Part shown: one piece after another, positions 7,254 through 15,091 of the stretch
Layout: every line of letters begins with the position of its first letter
Position numbering within the stretch: the stretch's first letter is position 1
Assembly: GCA_022425585.1 (NCBI GenBank)
Contig: JAKMFF010000021.1
Location: 1-15,136 of the forward strand
Direction: 5' to 3'
Origin: Candidatus Poseidoniaceae archaeon
GTDB lineage: Archaea; Thermoplasmatota; Poseidoniia; Poseidoniales; Poseidoniaceae
DNA: 15,136 nt
Notes under the pieces: generated by a model
The model's input: only the letters and a program-made list of their open reading frames with translations
Told to the model about the DNA's origin: nothing
The model's database searches: none
Translations under genes and position numbers: made by a program

Positions 7254-8660
7254 ATGGTTTCTGCCCAAGAAATTGAAGCACAGTTTGCTGATGCTGAAAA
7301 ATCACTCGACCCAAAATTATATTCTTCTTTGGAAAAAGCAGCAATATGGACGGCAATAGCAGTCTTTACCATTATTTCGTTTGGGTTAATCTTCGTAAAT
7401 GATTTATTCTGGACAGATGGACTAAAACCAATTGTTTGGGACCCAATCGTCAAAGATGCCGGCGCTGCAGGTGATGCTGGCTATTCTACAGAAAACACCG
7501 CATTGTATGCGCTTACCGTATTGATGAGCGTTGTTATTCTACAAGCAGTGTTTCGCAAAATGGATTTGCCAGCAGATGATCGAATGATGTTTGCTCTCAT
7601 CTCCTGGGTAATATTAGCACCAGTATTGCGGGTATTAGAGGATTCAGACTTCTTTAATTCTGAACTTGATTGGCTGTTAATCTCTCCAATAATTCATATT
7701 CATCTGGCTATTTGGCTGGTTAGTATTGCGTTTGTGTCTCACAAATTGGCGAGTAAATGGGATGGCTCGGTTGACGATTCAGATATCGAAAAGAGTCGAA
7801 CAGTCCTGTTCATTACTCTTGGAATGCTCCTATTCCTTCACTGGGGCCTCTTATATCAGCCAAGCTATATTACGCATCCTGATATGGGCATTTTCTTTAT
7901 TGCGACAGGTTTTATCGCCGCACTGGGTGTGTTATTCACAGTACTGGTTTGGACTGCAAATTGGCCATCCTTGACACGTGGATTAATTGCATTTGGTAGT
8001 GCAACTTCGATTTTGGGTCTTTTTCATTGGTTCCAATTTATTGCCACTCCTTGGCAACAAGAAAGCGGTCGAATTGTTGAATCACAACCCTTGTGGCCAG
8101 CTTTGATAGTTTTGGGTATACCTGCAGTAGTGTGCTATTACATGTACAAGTATGGCAAAGATGACGCTAGACATATCAAACTTGCCGGATATCAGCCAGG
8201 GGTTCTACCTGAAGGCGTGACCTTGACTGCATGGGAAGCCGCCGAGAAACAGGTTGCACAACACCCAATTGAACAACTTTCTCGCAAGGCACTACTCGCT
8301 AACCCAATGGTTCTAGCAATGGTCTTTGGCCAGTTATGCGATGGTTTTGCTACAATGGTTGGAATTGATTTCTTTGGCTACGGGGAAAAACATCCAGTAA
8401 GTGACGCAGTAATCCAAATAGGCGTAGGGATTTCCGAATCTTTTGGTATTGACCCTATGATGGAATCTAATAATGCGCCTGGAGCATGGTTGTTTGCTAT
8501 AGTGAAAGCGTGTTTAGTTGCCGCTATTGCATGGTTATTTGTCGAGATGCGAGTAGAGCGTAGACAGGTCCACATGCGCATGTTGATCGTACTGGCTGTG
8601 TTGATAGTAGGATTAGCGCCAGGCCTGAGAGACATTGGTCGATTGACCTTGGATGTTTGA
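7254..8660 (+). CDS. DUF63 family integral membrane protein
   Basis: DUF63 proteins are archaeal multi-span membrane proteins with no established function. The recognisable parts are [10 protein letters not shown] (121-130), matching the family's conserved R-V-x-E-D after a membrane span, [10 protein letters not shown] (145-154), and the C-terminal block [23 protein letters not shown] (359-381) followed by [15 protein letters not shown] (452-466). About 9-10 hydrophobic segments are visible, including 30-48, 84-99, 112-126, 145-162, 183-200, 212-233, 243-262, 280-296, 410-429 and 441-455. At 468 residues it is longer than the compact family members I know, with an extended N-terminal soluble stretch (1-28). 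Charged and aromatic residues inside or beside membrane segments (R126, E129, D130, D363, E378, H380, R459, D460) look like a functional site, perhaps transport or lipid chemistry, but that is speculation. The stop at 8658-8660 leaves 61 bases before the preferred mccB start. Confidence 0.85.
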   Translation: MVSAQEIEAQFADAEKSLDPKLYSSLEKAAIWTAIAVFTIISFGLIFVNDLFWTDGLKPIVWDPIVKDAGAAGDAGYSTENTALYALTVLMSVVILQAVFRKMDLPADDRMMFALISWVILAPVLRVLEDSDFFNSELDWLLISPIIHIHLAIWLVSIAFVSHKLASKWDGSVDDSDIEKSRTVLFITLGMLLFLHWGLLYQPSYITHPDMGIFFIATGFIAALGVLFTVLVWTANWPSLTRGLIAFGSATSILGLFHWFQFIATPWQQESGRIVESQPLWPALIVLGIPAVVCYYMYKYGKDDARHIKLAGYQPGVLPEGVTLTAWEAAEKQVAQHPIEQLSRKALLANPMVLAMVFGQLCDGFATMVGIDFFGYGEKHPVSDAVIQIGVGISESFGIDPMMESNNAPGAWLFAIVKACLVAAIAWLFVEMRVERRQVHMRMLIVLAVLIVGLAPGLRDIGRLTLDV

Positions 8661-8721
8661 TTTTAAGCATTTACTCGTATCGTTAAATGTTGAGTCCTCT
8701 TGCGTAGGCATGAGGGGTACA

Positions 8722-10332
8722 ATGGATAGACTGTCAACGCGTGTTAACCGTACAGATTCTGAGTATCTCAAGCGCCAAGAACACAATCAGTCATTGATTG
8801 CAACCCTTCGTGAGCGATTGAACACTGCTTCTCAAGGAGGCGGTGGAAAATATGTCGACCGTCACCGAGGACGAGGCAAATTATTGCCTAGAGAACGTAT
8901 TGAACGAATTATTGACCCGGGTACAGCATTTCTTGAACTATCTCCACTAGCTGCTCATGAGTTATACGATGGCAGAGCCCACAGCGCAGGTATCGTGACA
9001 GGAGTAGGTTTGGTTCATGGCAGAGAGTGCTTATTTGTCGCTAATGATGCTACGGTAAAAGGTGGCTCATACTACCCAATGACGGTCAAGAAACATATTC
9101 GTGCCCAGACCGTTGCCCATGAAAATCACTTGCCCTGCATATATCTGGTAGATTCAGGCGGCGCGTTTTTACCTATGCAAGATGAAGTATTTCCTGACAT
9201 AACTCACTTTGGTAGGATTTTTCGAAACCAGGCAAGAATGTCGGGCGATAAGATACCACAAATCGCTGCAGTGCTTGGTTCTTGTACAGCAGGTGGAGCC
9301 TATGTGCCGGCTATGTCTGATGAATCAATAATCGTCAAAGGCAATGGGACAATTTTCCTTGCAGGACCTCCACTCGTTAAAGCCGCAACAGGTGAGGAAG
9401 TCACTGCCGAAGAGTTGGGTGGTGCTGATGTCCACACTGCGCAATCTGGTGTTGCTGACCATTTTGCTGAAGACGAACCAGAGGCACTAAGATTGGTACG
9501 TAATATTGTGGAAAATCTAGGTCCTCGGGAATTAGCACCTGCCGCAAAAGCCACGCCAGAAAGTCCAGCCCATGATGTCGAAGATTTACTGGGATTGATT
9601 CCAATGGACAATCGTACGCCTGTTGATATCAAGGAAATCATTGCTAGAGTAGTAGACGGTTCTAGATTTCACGAATTTAAAGCTCGTTATGGGACTACAT
9701 TGGTTTGTGGATTTGCCCATATTCACGGCCACAAAGTAGGAATTGTTGCTAACAATGGGATTCTATTTTCAGAGTCCTCGATGAAAGGGGCGCATTTCGT
9801 TGAGTTATGTGGTCAGCGTGGAATTCCCTTAGTCTTCTTGCAAAACATAACCGGGTTTATGGTTGGAAAAGCCTACGAAGCCGGAGGTATCGCCAAAGAT
9901 GGTGCTAAACTGGTTACTGCGGTATCTTGTGTTAATGTTCCAAAGTTCACCATCATTATCGGCGGTTCTCATGGTGCTGGTAATTATGGTATGTGCGGAA
10001 GAGCATACGATCCAAGATTTTTGTTCATGTGGCCAAATAGCCGTATTTCAGTTATGGGTGGGCCTCAAGCGGCTGATGTGCTAACAACGGTCAAACAAGA
10101 CCAAAGAGCCAGAGAGGGACTAAATCCAATGGAAGGCGAAGAGTTGTCCCAGTTTAGGCAGCCAATACTTGACAAATATGAGACAGAAGGCAGTCCATAC
10201 TATTCTACCGCGCGCCTTTGGGACGACGGAATAATCGACCCCAGAGATACTCGAGATATCCTTGGCTTGTGTTTAGCCGCAGCAAGAAACGCACCTTTGC
10301 CAGACGATAGATTTGGCGTATTTCGGATGTGA
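8722..10332 (+). CDS. mccB: 3-Methylcrotonyl-CoA carboxylase beta (carboxyltransferase) subunit
   Basis: This subunit transfers CO2 from carboxybiotin to 3-methylcrotonyl-CoA, giving 3-methylglutaconyl-CoA in leucine breakdown. It matches MCC beta along its length: [35 protein letters not shown], the highly typical [47 protein letters not shown] (from about residue 187), [28 protein letters not shown] and [15 protein letters not shown] (from about residue 432). The reading frame opens at 8653, inside the DUF63 gene, but the family N-terminus aligns with the Met at 8722 ([17 protein letters not shown]). That start gives 536 residues, the usual length, and has GAGGGG (8712-8717) four bases upstream. 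The motifs fit MCC better than propionyl- or acetyl-CoA carboxylase; geranyl-CoA carboxylase is close in sequence, but the neighbouring hydratase points to leucine. The hydratase and both halves of the alpha chain follow. Confidence 0.93.
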   Translation: MDRLSTRVNRTDSEYLKRQEHNQSLIATLRERLNTASQGGGGKYVDRHRGRGKLLPRERIERIIDPGTAFLELSPLAAHELYDGRAHSAGIVTGVGLVHGRECLFVANDATVKGGSYYPMTVKKHIRAQTVAHENHLPCIYLVDSGGAFLPMQDEVFPDITHFGRIFRNQARMSGDKIPQIAAVLGSCTAGGAYVPAMSDESIIVKGNGTIFLAGPPLVKAATGEEVTAEELGGADVHTAQSGVADHFAEDEPEALRLVRNIVENLGPRELAPAAKATPESPAHDVEDLLGLIPMDNRTPVDIKEIIARVVDGSRFHEFKARYGTTLVCGFAHIHGHKVGIVANNGILFSESSMKGAHFVELCGQRGIPLVFLQNITGFMVGKAYEAGGIAKDGAKLVTAVSCVNVPKFTIIIGGSHGAGNYGMCGRAYDPRFLFMWPNSRISVMGGPQAADVLTTVKQDQRAREGLNPMEGEELSQFRQPILDKYETEGSPYYSTARLWDDGIIDPRDTRDILGLCLAAARNAPLPDDRFGVFRM

Positions 10333-10337
10333 TTTTA

Positions 10338-10366
10338 CAATTGAAAAATTAAATTTGCAATTGGAG
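10338..10366 (+). promoter_or_regulatory. CAATTG-flanked AT-rich box and Shine-Dalgarno before liuC
   Basis: Two identical palindromic CAATTG hexamers (10338-10343 and 10358-10363) flank AAAAATTAAATTT (10344-10356). GGAG follows at 10363-10366, 8 bases before the ATG at 10375. The AT block could be a TATA element for an internal promoter, with the hexamers as a possible operator pair. The GGAG also gives an ordinary ribosome site for read-through mRNA. Confidence 0.35.
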
Positions 10367-10374
10367 TTTTAATT

Positions 10375-11229
10375 ATGATAAAAATGGATAACCCACCAAA
10401 AACCGAATTGGTTGCACTTGATATTGAAGGGCCAATTTGCCGTATAACTTTGAATCGCGAATCAAAGTACAATGCAATGAATGTGCAAATGATAACAGAA
10501 TTGTGTGAGTTATTTGACTGGACTGCACAACGAAGTGTCGGGGCAACGGGAAATTTAGTTGATGAAAATGGCAATCAGTATTTACGAATCATAGTTTTTT
10601 CAGGCGCTGGCAAGCACTTTTGCGCTGGAGCAGATATCAACATGATGCGTGATGCTGGCGCCAATAGTCCCGAAGAGAACCGTCAAGATTCAGCACGTCT
10701 TGACCGGCTTTTCAACGGTCTTTGGTCACATCCATGTTTTACTATTGGCTCCATTAGCGGAGTAGCGCTTGGTGGCGGTGCTGGATTAGTGGCATGCTTA
10801 GATCACGTAATTGCTACAGACAACGTGAAAATCGCACTCTCTGAAGGGAAATTGGGAATATTGCCTGCAGTAATCGGCCCATATGTATATCGTAGATTGG
10901 GTTCAGCATGTTTTCGTAGACTAGCAATGCAAGCCAGTAGAATTGGTGCACAGGAAGCCCTTAGAACAGGATTTATTGAACAAGTAGTCAACAATCCCGA
11001 GGATTTGGCGCAATCGGTTAACAATTTGATTGACGAAGTAATGACTACTGGCCCGTGTGCGGTTAGTTTAGCTAAAGAACTAACTCTAGGTTTCGATAGA
11101 TGGACTGGCAGTGATGAAGAGTTAAGAGATTTCACTCTAGACTTTACCAGTAGAATGCGTGGCTCAGATGAAGGTCAAGAAGGACTTTCCTCATTTCTAG
11201 AAAAGCGAGATGCAAACTGGAAATCTTGA
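10375..11229 (+). CDS. liuC: 3-Methylglutaconyl-CoA hydratase (crotonase family, LiuC/AUH type)
   Basis: The product of the carboxylase, 3-methylglutaconyl-CoA, would be hydrated here to HMG-CoA. Crotonase-fold landmarks are SKYNAMNVQMI (30-40), the oxyanion-hole segments HFCAGADINMM (81-91) and GVALGGGAGLVACLD (129-143), and ALSEGKLGILPAVIGPYV (154-171). The last block, with AVI-PYV, is characteristic of LiuC-type hydratases. E157 sits where the second catalytic glutamate of crotonase lies. The first glutamate position is a glycine (G137), which as I recall is also the case in bacterial LiuC. The 284 residues include an insertion of about 18 (roughly 52-69, QRSVGATGNLVDENGNQY) between the first helix and the RIIVFSG strand, where relatives have a short turn. 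Met4 (10384) is an alternative start. Position between mccB and the biotin carboxylase gene strongly supports the role; a general enoyl-CoA hydratase is the alternative. Confidence 0.87.
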   Translation: MIKMDNPPKTELVALDIEGPICRITLNRESKYNAMNVQMITELCELFDWTAQRSVGATGNLVDENGNQYLRIIVFSGAGKHFCAGADINMMRDAGANSPEENRQDSARLDRLFNGLWSHPCFTIGSISGVALGGGAGLVACLDHVIATDNVKIALSEGKLGILPAVIGPYVYRRLGSACFRRLAMQASRIGAQEALRTGFIEQVVNNPEDLAQSVNNLIDEVMTTGPCAVSLAKELTLGFDRWTGSDEELRDFTLDFTSRMRGSDEGQEGLSSFLEKRDANWKS

Positions 11230-11232
11230 TTT

Positions 11233-11237
11233 GGTGA
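11233..11237 (+). promoter_or_regulatory. Shine-Dalgarno (GGTGA) for the biotin carboxylase gene
   Basis: GGTGA lies between the hydratase stop (11227-11229) and the ATG at 11243, at a spacing of 5 bases. It matches the GGTGA part of the anti-Shine-Dalgarno complement. The spacer is only 13 bases, so the two genes are almost certainly co-transcribed. Confidence 0.55.
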
Positions 11238-11242
11238 ATTAA

Positions 11243-12748
11243 ATGGTTAGTACAGTGCTAGTTGCCAATCGAGGTGAAATAGCCTGCAGGATTTTACGAG
11301 CATGTACTGAGGCTGGACTAAATTCAGTAGCGATATATGCAAATAATGACAAAGAGTCAATGTTTGTCGAACTGGCCACAAAATCTGTTGAATTAGTCGG
11401 TCAAACCATTGGTGAGACTTATCTTGACCAACAGCAGATACTCGATATTGCCGCCAAGCATGGTGCCGATGCAATTCATCCAGGGTTTGGATTTTTATCT
11501 GAACGGGCAGATTTTGCCAGAGCAGTATTAGATTCAGGAATAACTTGGATTGGCCCTTCGCCTTTGGCAATAGAAATGATGGGTGATAAAATGACTGCTC
11601 GAAAAACCATGAAGGCAGCGGGAGTTCCAGTAATCCCGGGCGAAGAAATTGATTTTGAAGATGAAACTAAGATGATTGAGGCAATTGTCCAAGCCAGTAC
11701 CAGAGTTGGTTATCCATTACTGCTCAAAGCCTCATCTGGCGGGGGCGGCAAAGGTATGCGCAAGGTAGAGAATCCTGATGACTTGGTTGAATCCATCAAA
11801 GGGGCCAGAAGGGAAGCTATAGCGGCTTTTGGTGATGGGAGAGTATACATTGAACGGATGCTTACTGGTTCAAAGCACGTTGAGATTCAAGTATTAGCCG
11901 ACACCCATGGAAGAGTGATTCATTTGGGCGAGCGGGAATGTAGTGTTCAGCGTCGTCATCAGAAAGTGTTTGAAGAATCACCGTGTCCTGTTATGACTAC
12001 CGATTTACGAGAAAAGATGGGCCAAGCGGCCGTAATGGCGGCTAAAGCCGTTGATTACGAGGGCGCAGGTACAGTTGAGTTTCTTTTAGCCAGTACTGGT
12101 GAATTCTTTTTCCTTGAAATGAATACTAGAATTCAAGTTGAACATCCTGTTACTGAAATGGTTACTGGTGTTGACTTAGTTAGAGAACAATTGCGAATAG
12201 CTGCAGGTCAGCCAATGAGTTGTGGTCAACTATTGATGCGTGGTCATGCGATTGAAGTTCGACTATATGCCGAAGATGCCACCAATAATTTCCTTCCAGC
12301 AATTGGACCTCTTGCAGTATTTAGGCCCCCAACAGGGCCGGGAATACGACTTGACACAGGGGTAAGAGAAGGTGACACAGTTACGCCAAATTATGACCCT
12401 ATGCTAGCCAAATTAATTGTCTGGGCACCTTCCAGAGCAGAAGCTCTGCAAAGAATGCGTCGGGCATTGGATGAATTTGTCGTTTTGGGAACAACGACTA
12501 ATCTTAGATTCTTGCGCGAATTATGCGATCACGTAGATGTAGTTAGTGGGAATACCGATACTACAATGATTGAAAGAGTGTGGCCAGATGGGTGGAGTCC
12601 ACAATTCAGTAGCGACATACTCAACGGTGCATTAATGGTTGCAGGGGTTAGTGAAAGCGCAGGATTGCATCAATTACAATCCACAATTACTTCTGCTGAT
12701 GACGGCCCACAGAGTCCATTTCAAAGCCTATCTAGGAGGTATCCTTGA
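11243..12748 (+). CDS. Biotin carboxylase half of methylcrotonyl-CoA carboxylase alpha
   Basis: This ATP-grasp enzyme carboxylates biotin on the carrier protein using bicarbonate and ATP. The N-terminal domain begins VLVANRGEIACRILRA (5-20) and contains HPGFGFLSE (79-87). The ATP-binding glycine loop is GGGGKGM (166-172). The catalytic stretch EMNTRIQVEHPVTE (292-305) supplies E292, N294, R296 and E300, and R340 lies in EVRLYAED, matching E288, N290, R292, E296 and R338 of E. coli AccC. The BC domain ends near residue 446. The remaining 55 residues (WPDGW...QSLSRRYP) resemble the start of the linker (BT) domain of full-length MCC alpha, where an SPW-type motif precedes the beta barrel. The protein stops exactly there, and the next gene continues with barrel-like sequence and the biotinyl domain. 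It may also serve another acyl-CoA carboxylase in the cell, as archaeal BC subunits can. Confidence 0.92.
   Translation: MVSTVLVANRGEIACRILRACTEAGLNSVAIYANNDKESMFVELATKSVELVGQTIGETYLDQQQILDIAAKHGADAIHPGFGFLSERADFARAVLDSGITWIGPSPLAIEMMGDKMTARKTMKAAGVPVIPGEEIDFEDETKMIEAIVQASTRVGYPLLLKASSGGGGKGMRKVENPDDLVESIKGARREAIAAFGDGRVYIERMLTGSKHVEIQVLADTHGRVIHLGERECSVQRRHQKVFEESPCPVMTTDLREKMGQAAVMAAKAVDYEGAGTVEFLLASTGEFFFLEMNTRIQVEHPVTEMVTGVDLVREQLRIAAGQPMSCGQLLMRGHAIEVRLYAEDATNNFLPAIGPLAVFRPPTGPGIRLDTGVREGDTVTPNYDPMLAKLIVWAPSRAEALQRMRRALDEFVVLGTTTNLRFLRELCDHVDVVSGNTDTTMIERVWPDGWSPQFSSDILNGALMVAGVSESAGLHQLQSTITSADDGPQSPFQSLSRRYP
12734..12740 (+). promoter_or_regulatory. Strong Shine-Dalgarno inside the biotin carboxylase 3' end
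   Basis: AGGAGGT lies 7 bases before the ATG at 12748 and overlaps the last codons of the carboxylase gene. It is the strongest ribosome site in the window. It chooses the ATG at 12748 (sharing its A with the TGA stop) over the TTG at 12745, and supports a true two-protein arrangement. Confidence 0.8.
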
Positions 12749-13206
12749 TGCAACATGAATTCAAATTTTCTGGAGATACTGTAGAGGTAACAGTAGCAAG
12801 AGACTCGGATACATGGCATCTAGATGATTTAGAATGCCAAATTATGGCTGATGGTCGACTAAAACTTACGGTTAATGGAGTGATAAAATTTGCTCACTCA
12901 GCAAAAGTTGGTGATGTTTGGTGGATTCATCTCGACGGGCATGTCTTCTGCATTGAAAAGACGGAGCCGGGCTCCAATAGTGACGACTCAGAAGGAGGTA
13001 TGGTAGCCCCAATGCCGGGTAAAATTCTCGAGGTATTGGTGGAGCAAGGCCAATCAGTTGCCAGTGGAGATTTATTGTTGGTGATGGAAGCTATGAAAAT
13101 GGAACATAGAATAGTTGCTAATGTTGATGGAGTAATCGCGATGATGAATTTGCAAGAAGGCGATCAAGTTCAGCAAGGTGATGTCTTGGTAGAGATTAGT
13201 GAATAA
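12748..13206 (+). CDS. Biotin carboxyl carrier protein with BT-like beta-barrel segment
   Basis: This small protein carries the biotin that shuttles CO2 between biotin carboxylase and the MccB carboxyltransferase. The biotinyl domain spans about residues 84-152: MVAPMPGKILEVLV, then the biotinylation motif EAMKMEH with the acceptor lysine at residue 117 counting from the ATG at 12748. The first 72 residues (HEFKFSGDTVEVTVARD through GHVFCIEKTEP) are short alternating beta strands that look like the C-terminal barrel strands of the MCC alpha BT domain. A polar linker (about 73-83, rich in Ser/Asp) joins the two parts. At 152 residues it is the missing C-terminus of a normal MCC alpha chain. 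It overlaps the carboxylase stop by one base (TGATG) with a strong ribosome site. Its TAA stop touches the stop of the opposing gene. The carrier assignment is firm; BT ancestry is by pattern. Confidence 0.93.
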   Translation: MQHEFKFSGDTVEVTVARDSDTWHLDDLECQIMADGRLKLTVNGVIKFAHSAKVGDVWWIHLDGHVFCIEKTEPGSNSDDSEGGMVAPMPGKILEVLVEQGQSVASGDLLLVMEAMKMEHRIVANVDGVIAMMNLQEGDQVQQGDVLVEISE

Positions 13207-14979
13207 TTATATTCTTCGACGGAGTTTTTCCATCATATCATCTGCAACCGATAACTGTTCTAGGCAATCATCAACTGCTCCTGCGTCCAATTTTTCTGTG
13301 GCTATTGACACTGCTGCTTCACACTTACGTCTCTCATCATCATCTGATTTTATCATCGCAGCCTCGCATTGGTTGCGCAATACTTTCCATTCTTCTACGA
13401 CAAATTCAAGAAGTTCGTTTGCATCAGCAATAGCCTTACTCTCCTTATCTAGCGCAGATGTCATTCGCTCGAGTAATGTTGCAGCATGACTCCACTGCTT
13501 GCTATCTGCGGCTTGGATAACCTCATCCCATTTACCCTGCCAAACTGCTTTGTCTTGCCGTGTTTCAAATTGTTTAAGCAATTTCTTCTTCTGACGAATT
13601 GCTCTTCGAGTATCATCCATGGCTTCTCTTTCTGCTTTGATGCTACGGACTATACCATCTGCTAGGCCAACTGCTTGACTGGCATTACCGGCTTCTAGAG
13701 AATCTATGGCGTTAGTTAATCTTAGATTTAATTCTGTTAAGTCTAAGCCATCACTCTGTGATAATTGGCGTTCTGCTTCTTTAATTGACTCTGCTGCTCT
13801 ACCTAATGCATCATCGCCTGCTGCAAGTTGAGCAGGAATAGTAAACGCGTACTCAAAAGCCTTCTTTGGTGATTCTGCCGCTAGTTTCTTTCTTGCATCA
13901 GCCAGCATTTCGTGAAGATGGTTGACGTTCTCGCCGGATTTTCCCTCTAGTTGACGACTCGCATCAACAATTGCATCTTCTGCCTTCGCCCACCATTCAA
14001 TGACTTCCAGTGCCCGCTTTTTCGCTTGCCTAAACAGCATTTCCCCTTCCCTTAGAGAACCAAGTTCAATTTCTCTAAGTCCCATTTCAAACGACTTTCT
14101 ACCCTTTTTGGCTGTTGGTGCGATGGTTTCTGCTTGCTCTACAGTACTCAAAGCATCAGCTTTGACCACCTGTACATCACCGGCAAGTGACAATGACCGT
14201 TCTATGTCTTCTTCTGCGTCATCAAGTAAACGCATACCCAGTTCGGGATCGGAGTGACCTTGTTCTCTGGCAGTCATGATTAGGCTAGAGGCTTGGTCAA
14301 CTGCAGCATTTTCAGTTCGCAAAATCAAAATTCGAGTTTCCAAGTTGTCCAAGCGCTTGCGGAATTGTTTACGAAGTACTTTGTGCTCATCCCCTGAAAA
14401 CCAAATACTGACAGTCGATATTCCCCCAATGGTGAGAACTCCAAAATTTGCCAGCCAGGTAATTGTTCCAGGTTCAGGTATTGTACCAATAAATATCGAA
14501 AATCCAGCAATTGTTCCAACACCAGTCATTAATGAACGGAAGCGTTGAACATCAAGTCCGCCAGTTAGCACTGTTTTGGAATAAAAGAAACATGAGGTAG
14601 CAACAAATCCTATCAGAATAGGACCAAATATATCCAATGTGATAGGGCTTGTCAATTCTTTTGAAGCGATCATAAGCAGTACCGGCCAAGCAATTGTTGC
14701 TGAGGCACCAACCCTAGTTCTTGCAGTTGGGCTGGTAAGGCCGATATCTTGAACCAAGAGACCCCAAGCCAAAATTAGGATTGGCATACCTAGTCCGTTT
14801 AGTAGACCTCCCTCTCCTTTGGCCGCTGCCGACAAAGTCGGCCAAACAAGCCAAATAGCCCCCAATAGTATTGATATGGCGGATATGGCGACTAATTTCT
14901 CTAAACGGTCGTTTCTTTGCTTAACCGCTGCTTGGATTGCGCTTTCCACATCAGCCCACGCATCCATGTTATGCCACAT
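13207..14979 (-). CDS. Unrecognised membrane protein: about six spans plus ~62-residue helical repeats
   Basis: I do not recognise this 590-residue protein. A charged N-terminal helix (1-28) precedes about six hydrophobic segments near 29-48, 62-80, 92-106, 117-138, 149-167 and 173-195. The remaining 390 residues are soluble, rich in Ala, Glu, Lys and Leu, and almost free of proline, so alpha-helical. They contain a degenerate repeat in which a helix is followed by a turn and A-x2-L-x3-A. Copies are anchored near residues 248, 312, 374, 436, 499 and 572, spaced 64, 62, 62, 63 and 73. This suggests stacked TPR-like hairpins or a coiled-coil bundle exposed in the cytoplasm. It has no catalytic motif, nucleotide-binding loop or signal peptide. 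ATG at 14979 and Met5 at 14967 are both possible; a TATA-like element sits at the right distance for a leaderless start at 14967. It converges exactly on the carrier gene. A membrane-anchored scaffold or stress sensor is a guess. Confidence 0.8.
   Translation of the reverse strand: MWHNMDAWADVESAIQAAVKQRNDRLEKLVAISAISILLGAIWLVWPTLSAAAKGEGGLLNGLGMPILILAWGLLVQDIGLTSPTARTRVGASATIAWPVLLMIASKELTSPITLDIFGPILIGFVATSCFFYSKTVLTGGLDVQRFRSLMTGVGTIAGFSIFIGTIPEPGTITWLANFGVLTIGGISTVSIWFSGDEHKVLRKQFRKRLDNLETRILILRTENAAVDQASSLIMTAREQGHSDPELGMRLLDDAEEDIERSLSLAGDVQVVKADALSTVEQAETIAPTAKKGRKSFEMGLREIELGSLREGEMLFRQAKKRALEVIEWWAKAEDAIVDASRQLEGKSGENVNHLHEMLADARKKLAAESPKKAFEYAFTIPAQLAAGDDALGRAAESIKEAERQLSQSDGLDLTELNLRLTNAIDSLEAGNASQAVGLADGIVRSIKAEREAMDDTRRAIRQKKKLLKQFETRQDKAVWQGKWDEVIQAADSKQWSHAATLLERMTSALDKESKAIADANELLEFVVEEWKVLRNQCEAAMIKSDDDERRKCEAAVSIATEKLDAGAVDDCLEQLSVADDMMEKLRRRI
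13225..13229 (+). terminator. Possible T-tract terminator after the carboxylase cluster
   Basis: Archaeal transcription often ends at T-runs without a hairpin. TTTTT lies 19-23 bases past the carrier-protein stop, inside the 3' end of the opposing gene. It is short and is the only T-run of this length nearby, so the call is weak. Confidence 0.2.
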
Positions 14980-14989
14980 TGGAACTCAA

Positions 14990-15000
14990 ACATATACTAT
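14990..15000 (-). promoter_or_regulatory. TATA-like element for the repeat membrane protein
   Basis: On the minus strand this reads ATAGTATATGT. Its centre (about 14994) is about 27 bases from the ATG at 14967, the distance expected between an archaeal TATA box and a transcription start. This suggests a leaderless mRNA beginning at Met5 rather than the first ATG at 14979. It lies in the 112-base divergent spacer (14980-15091) shared with the pyrB-like gene. Confidence 0.35.
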
Positions 15001-15079
15001 CCCCTTAGAAAATTCATGTGGCGTTAAATTATTGATTTTCAAAGACAATGTTCATGAGTTTGCTGCTATCGTTGTCATC

Positions 15080-15085
15080 GGAGGG
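15080..15085 (+). promoter_or_regulatory. Shine-Dalgarno site for the pyrB-like gene
   Basis: GGAGGG ends 6 bases before the GTG at 15092. It favours GTG as the start over the in-frame ATG at 15110. The frame is open further upstream, but no alternative start has a comparable site. Confidence 0.6.
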
Positions 15086-15091
15086 AAGACT

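Noticed and set aside
8653..8721. Upstream start of mccB overlapping the DUF63 stop
   Set aside because: The added 23 residues do not align with MCC beta; the Met at 8722 gives the normal length and N-terminus.
8722..10332. Propionyl-CoA or acetyl-CoA carboxylase beta subunit
   Set aside because: The [14 protein letters not shown] and [13 protein letters not shown] blocks are MCC-type, and the neighbouring LiuC-type hydratase supports leucine breakdown.
12745..12747. TTG as the carrier-protein start
   Set aside because: The adjacent ATG at 12748 is a better start codon, has ideal Shine-Dalgarno spacing and makes the classic TGATG overlap.
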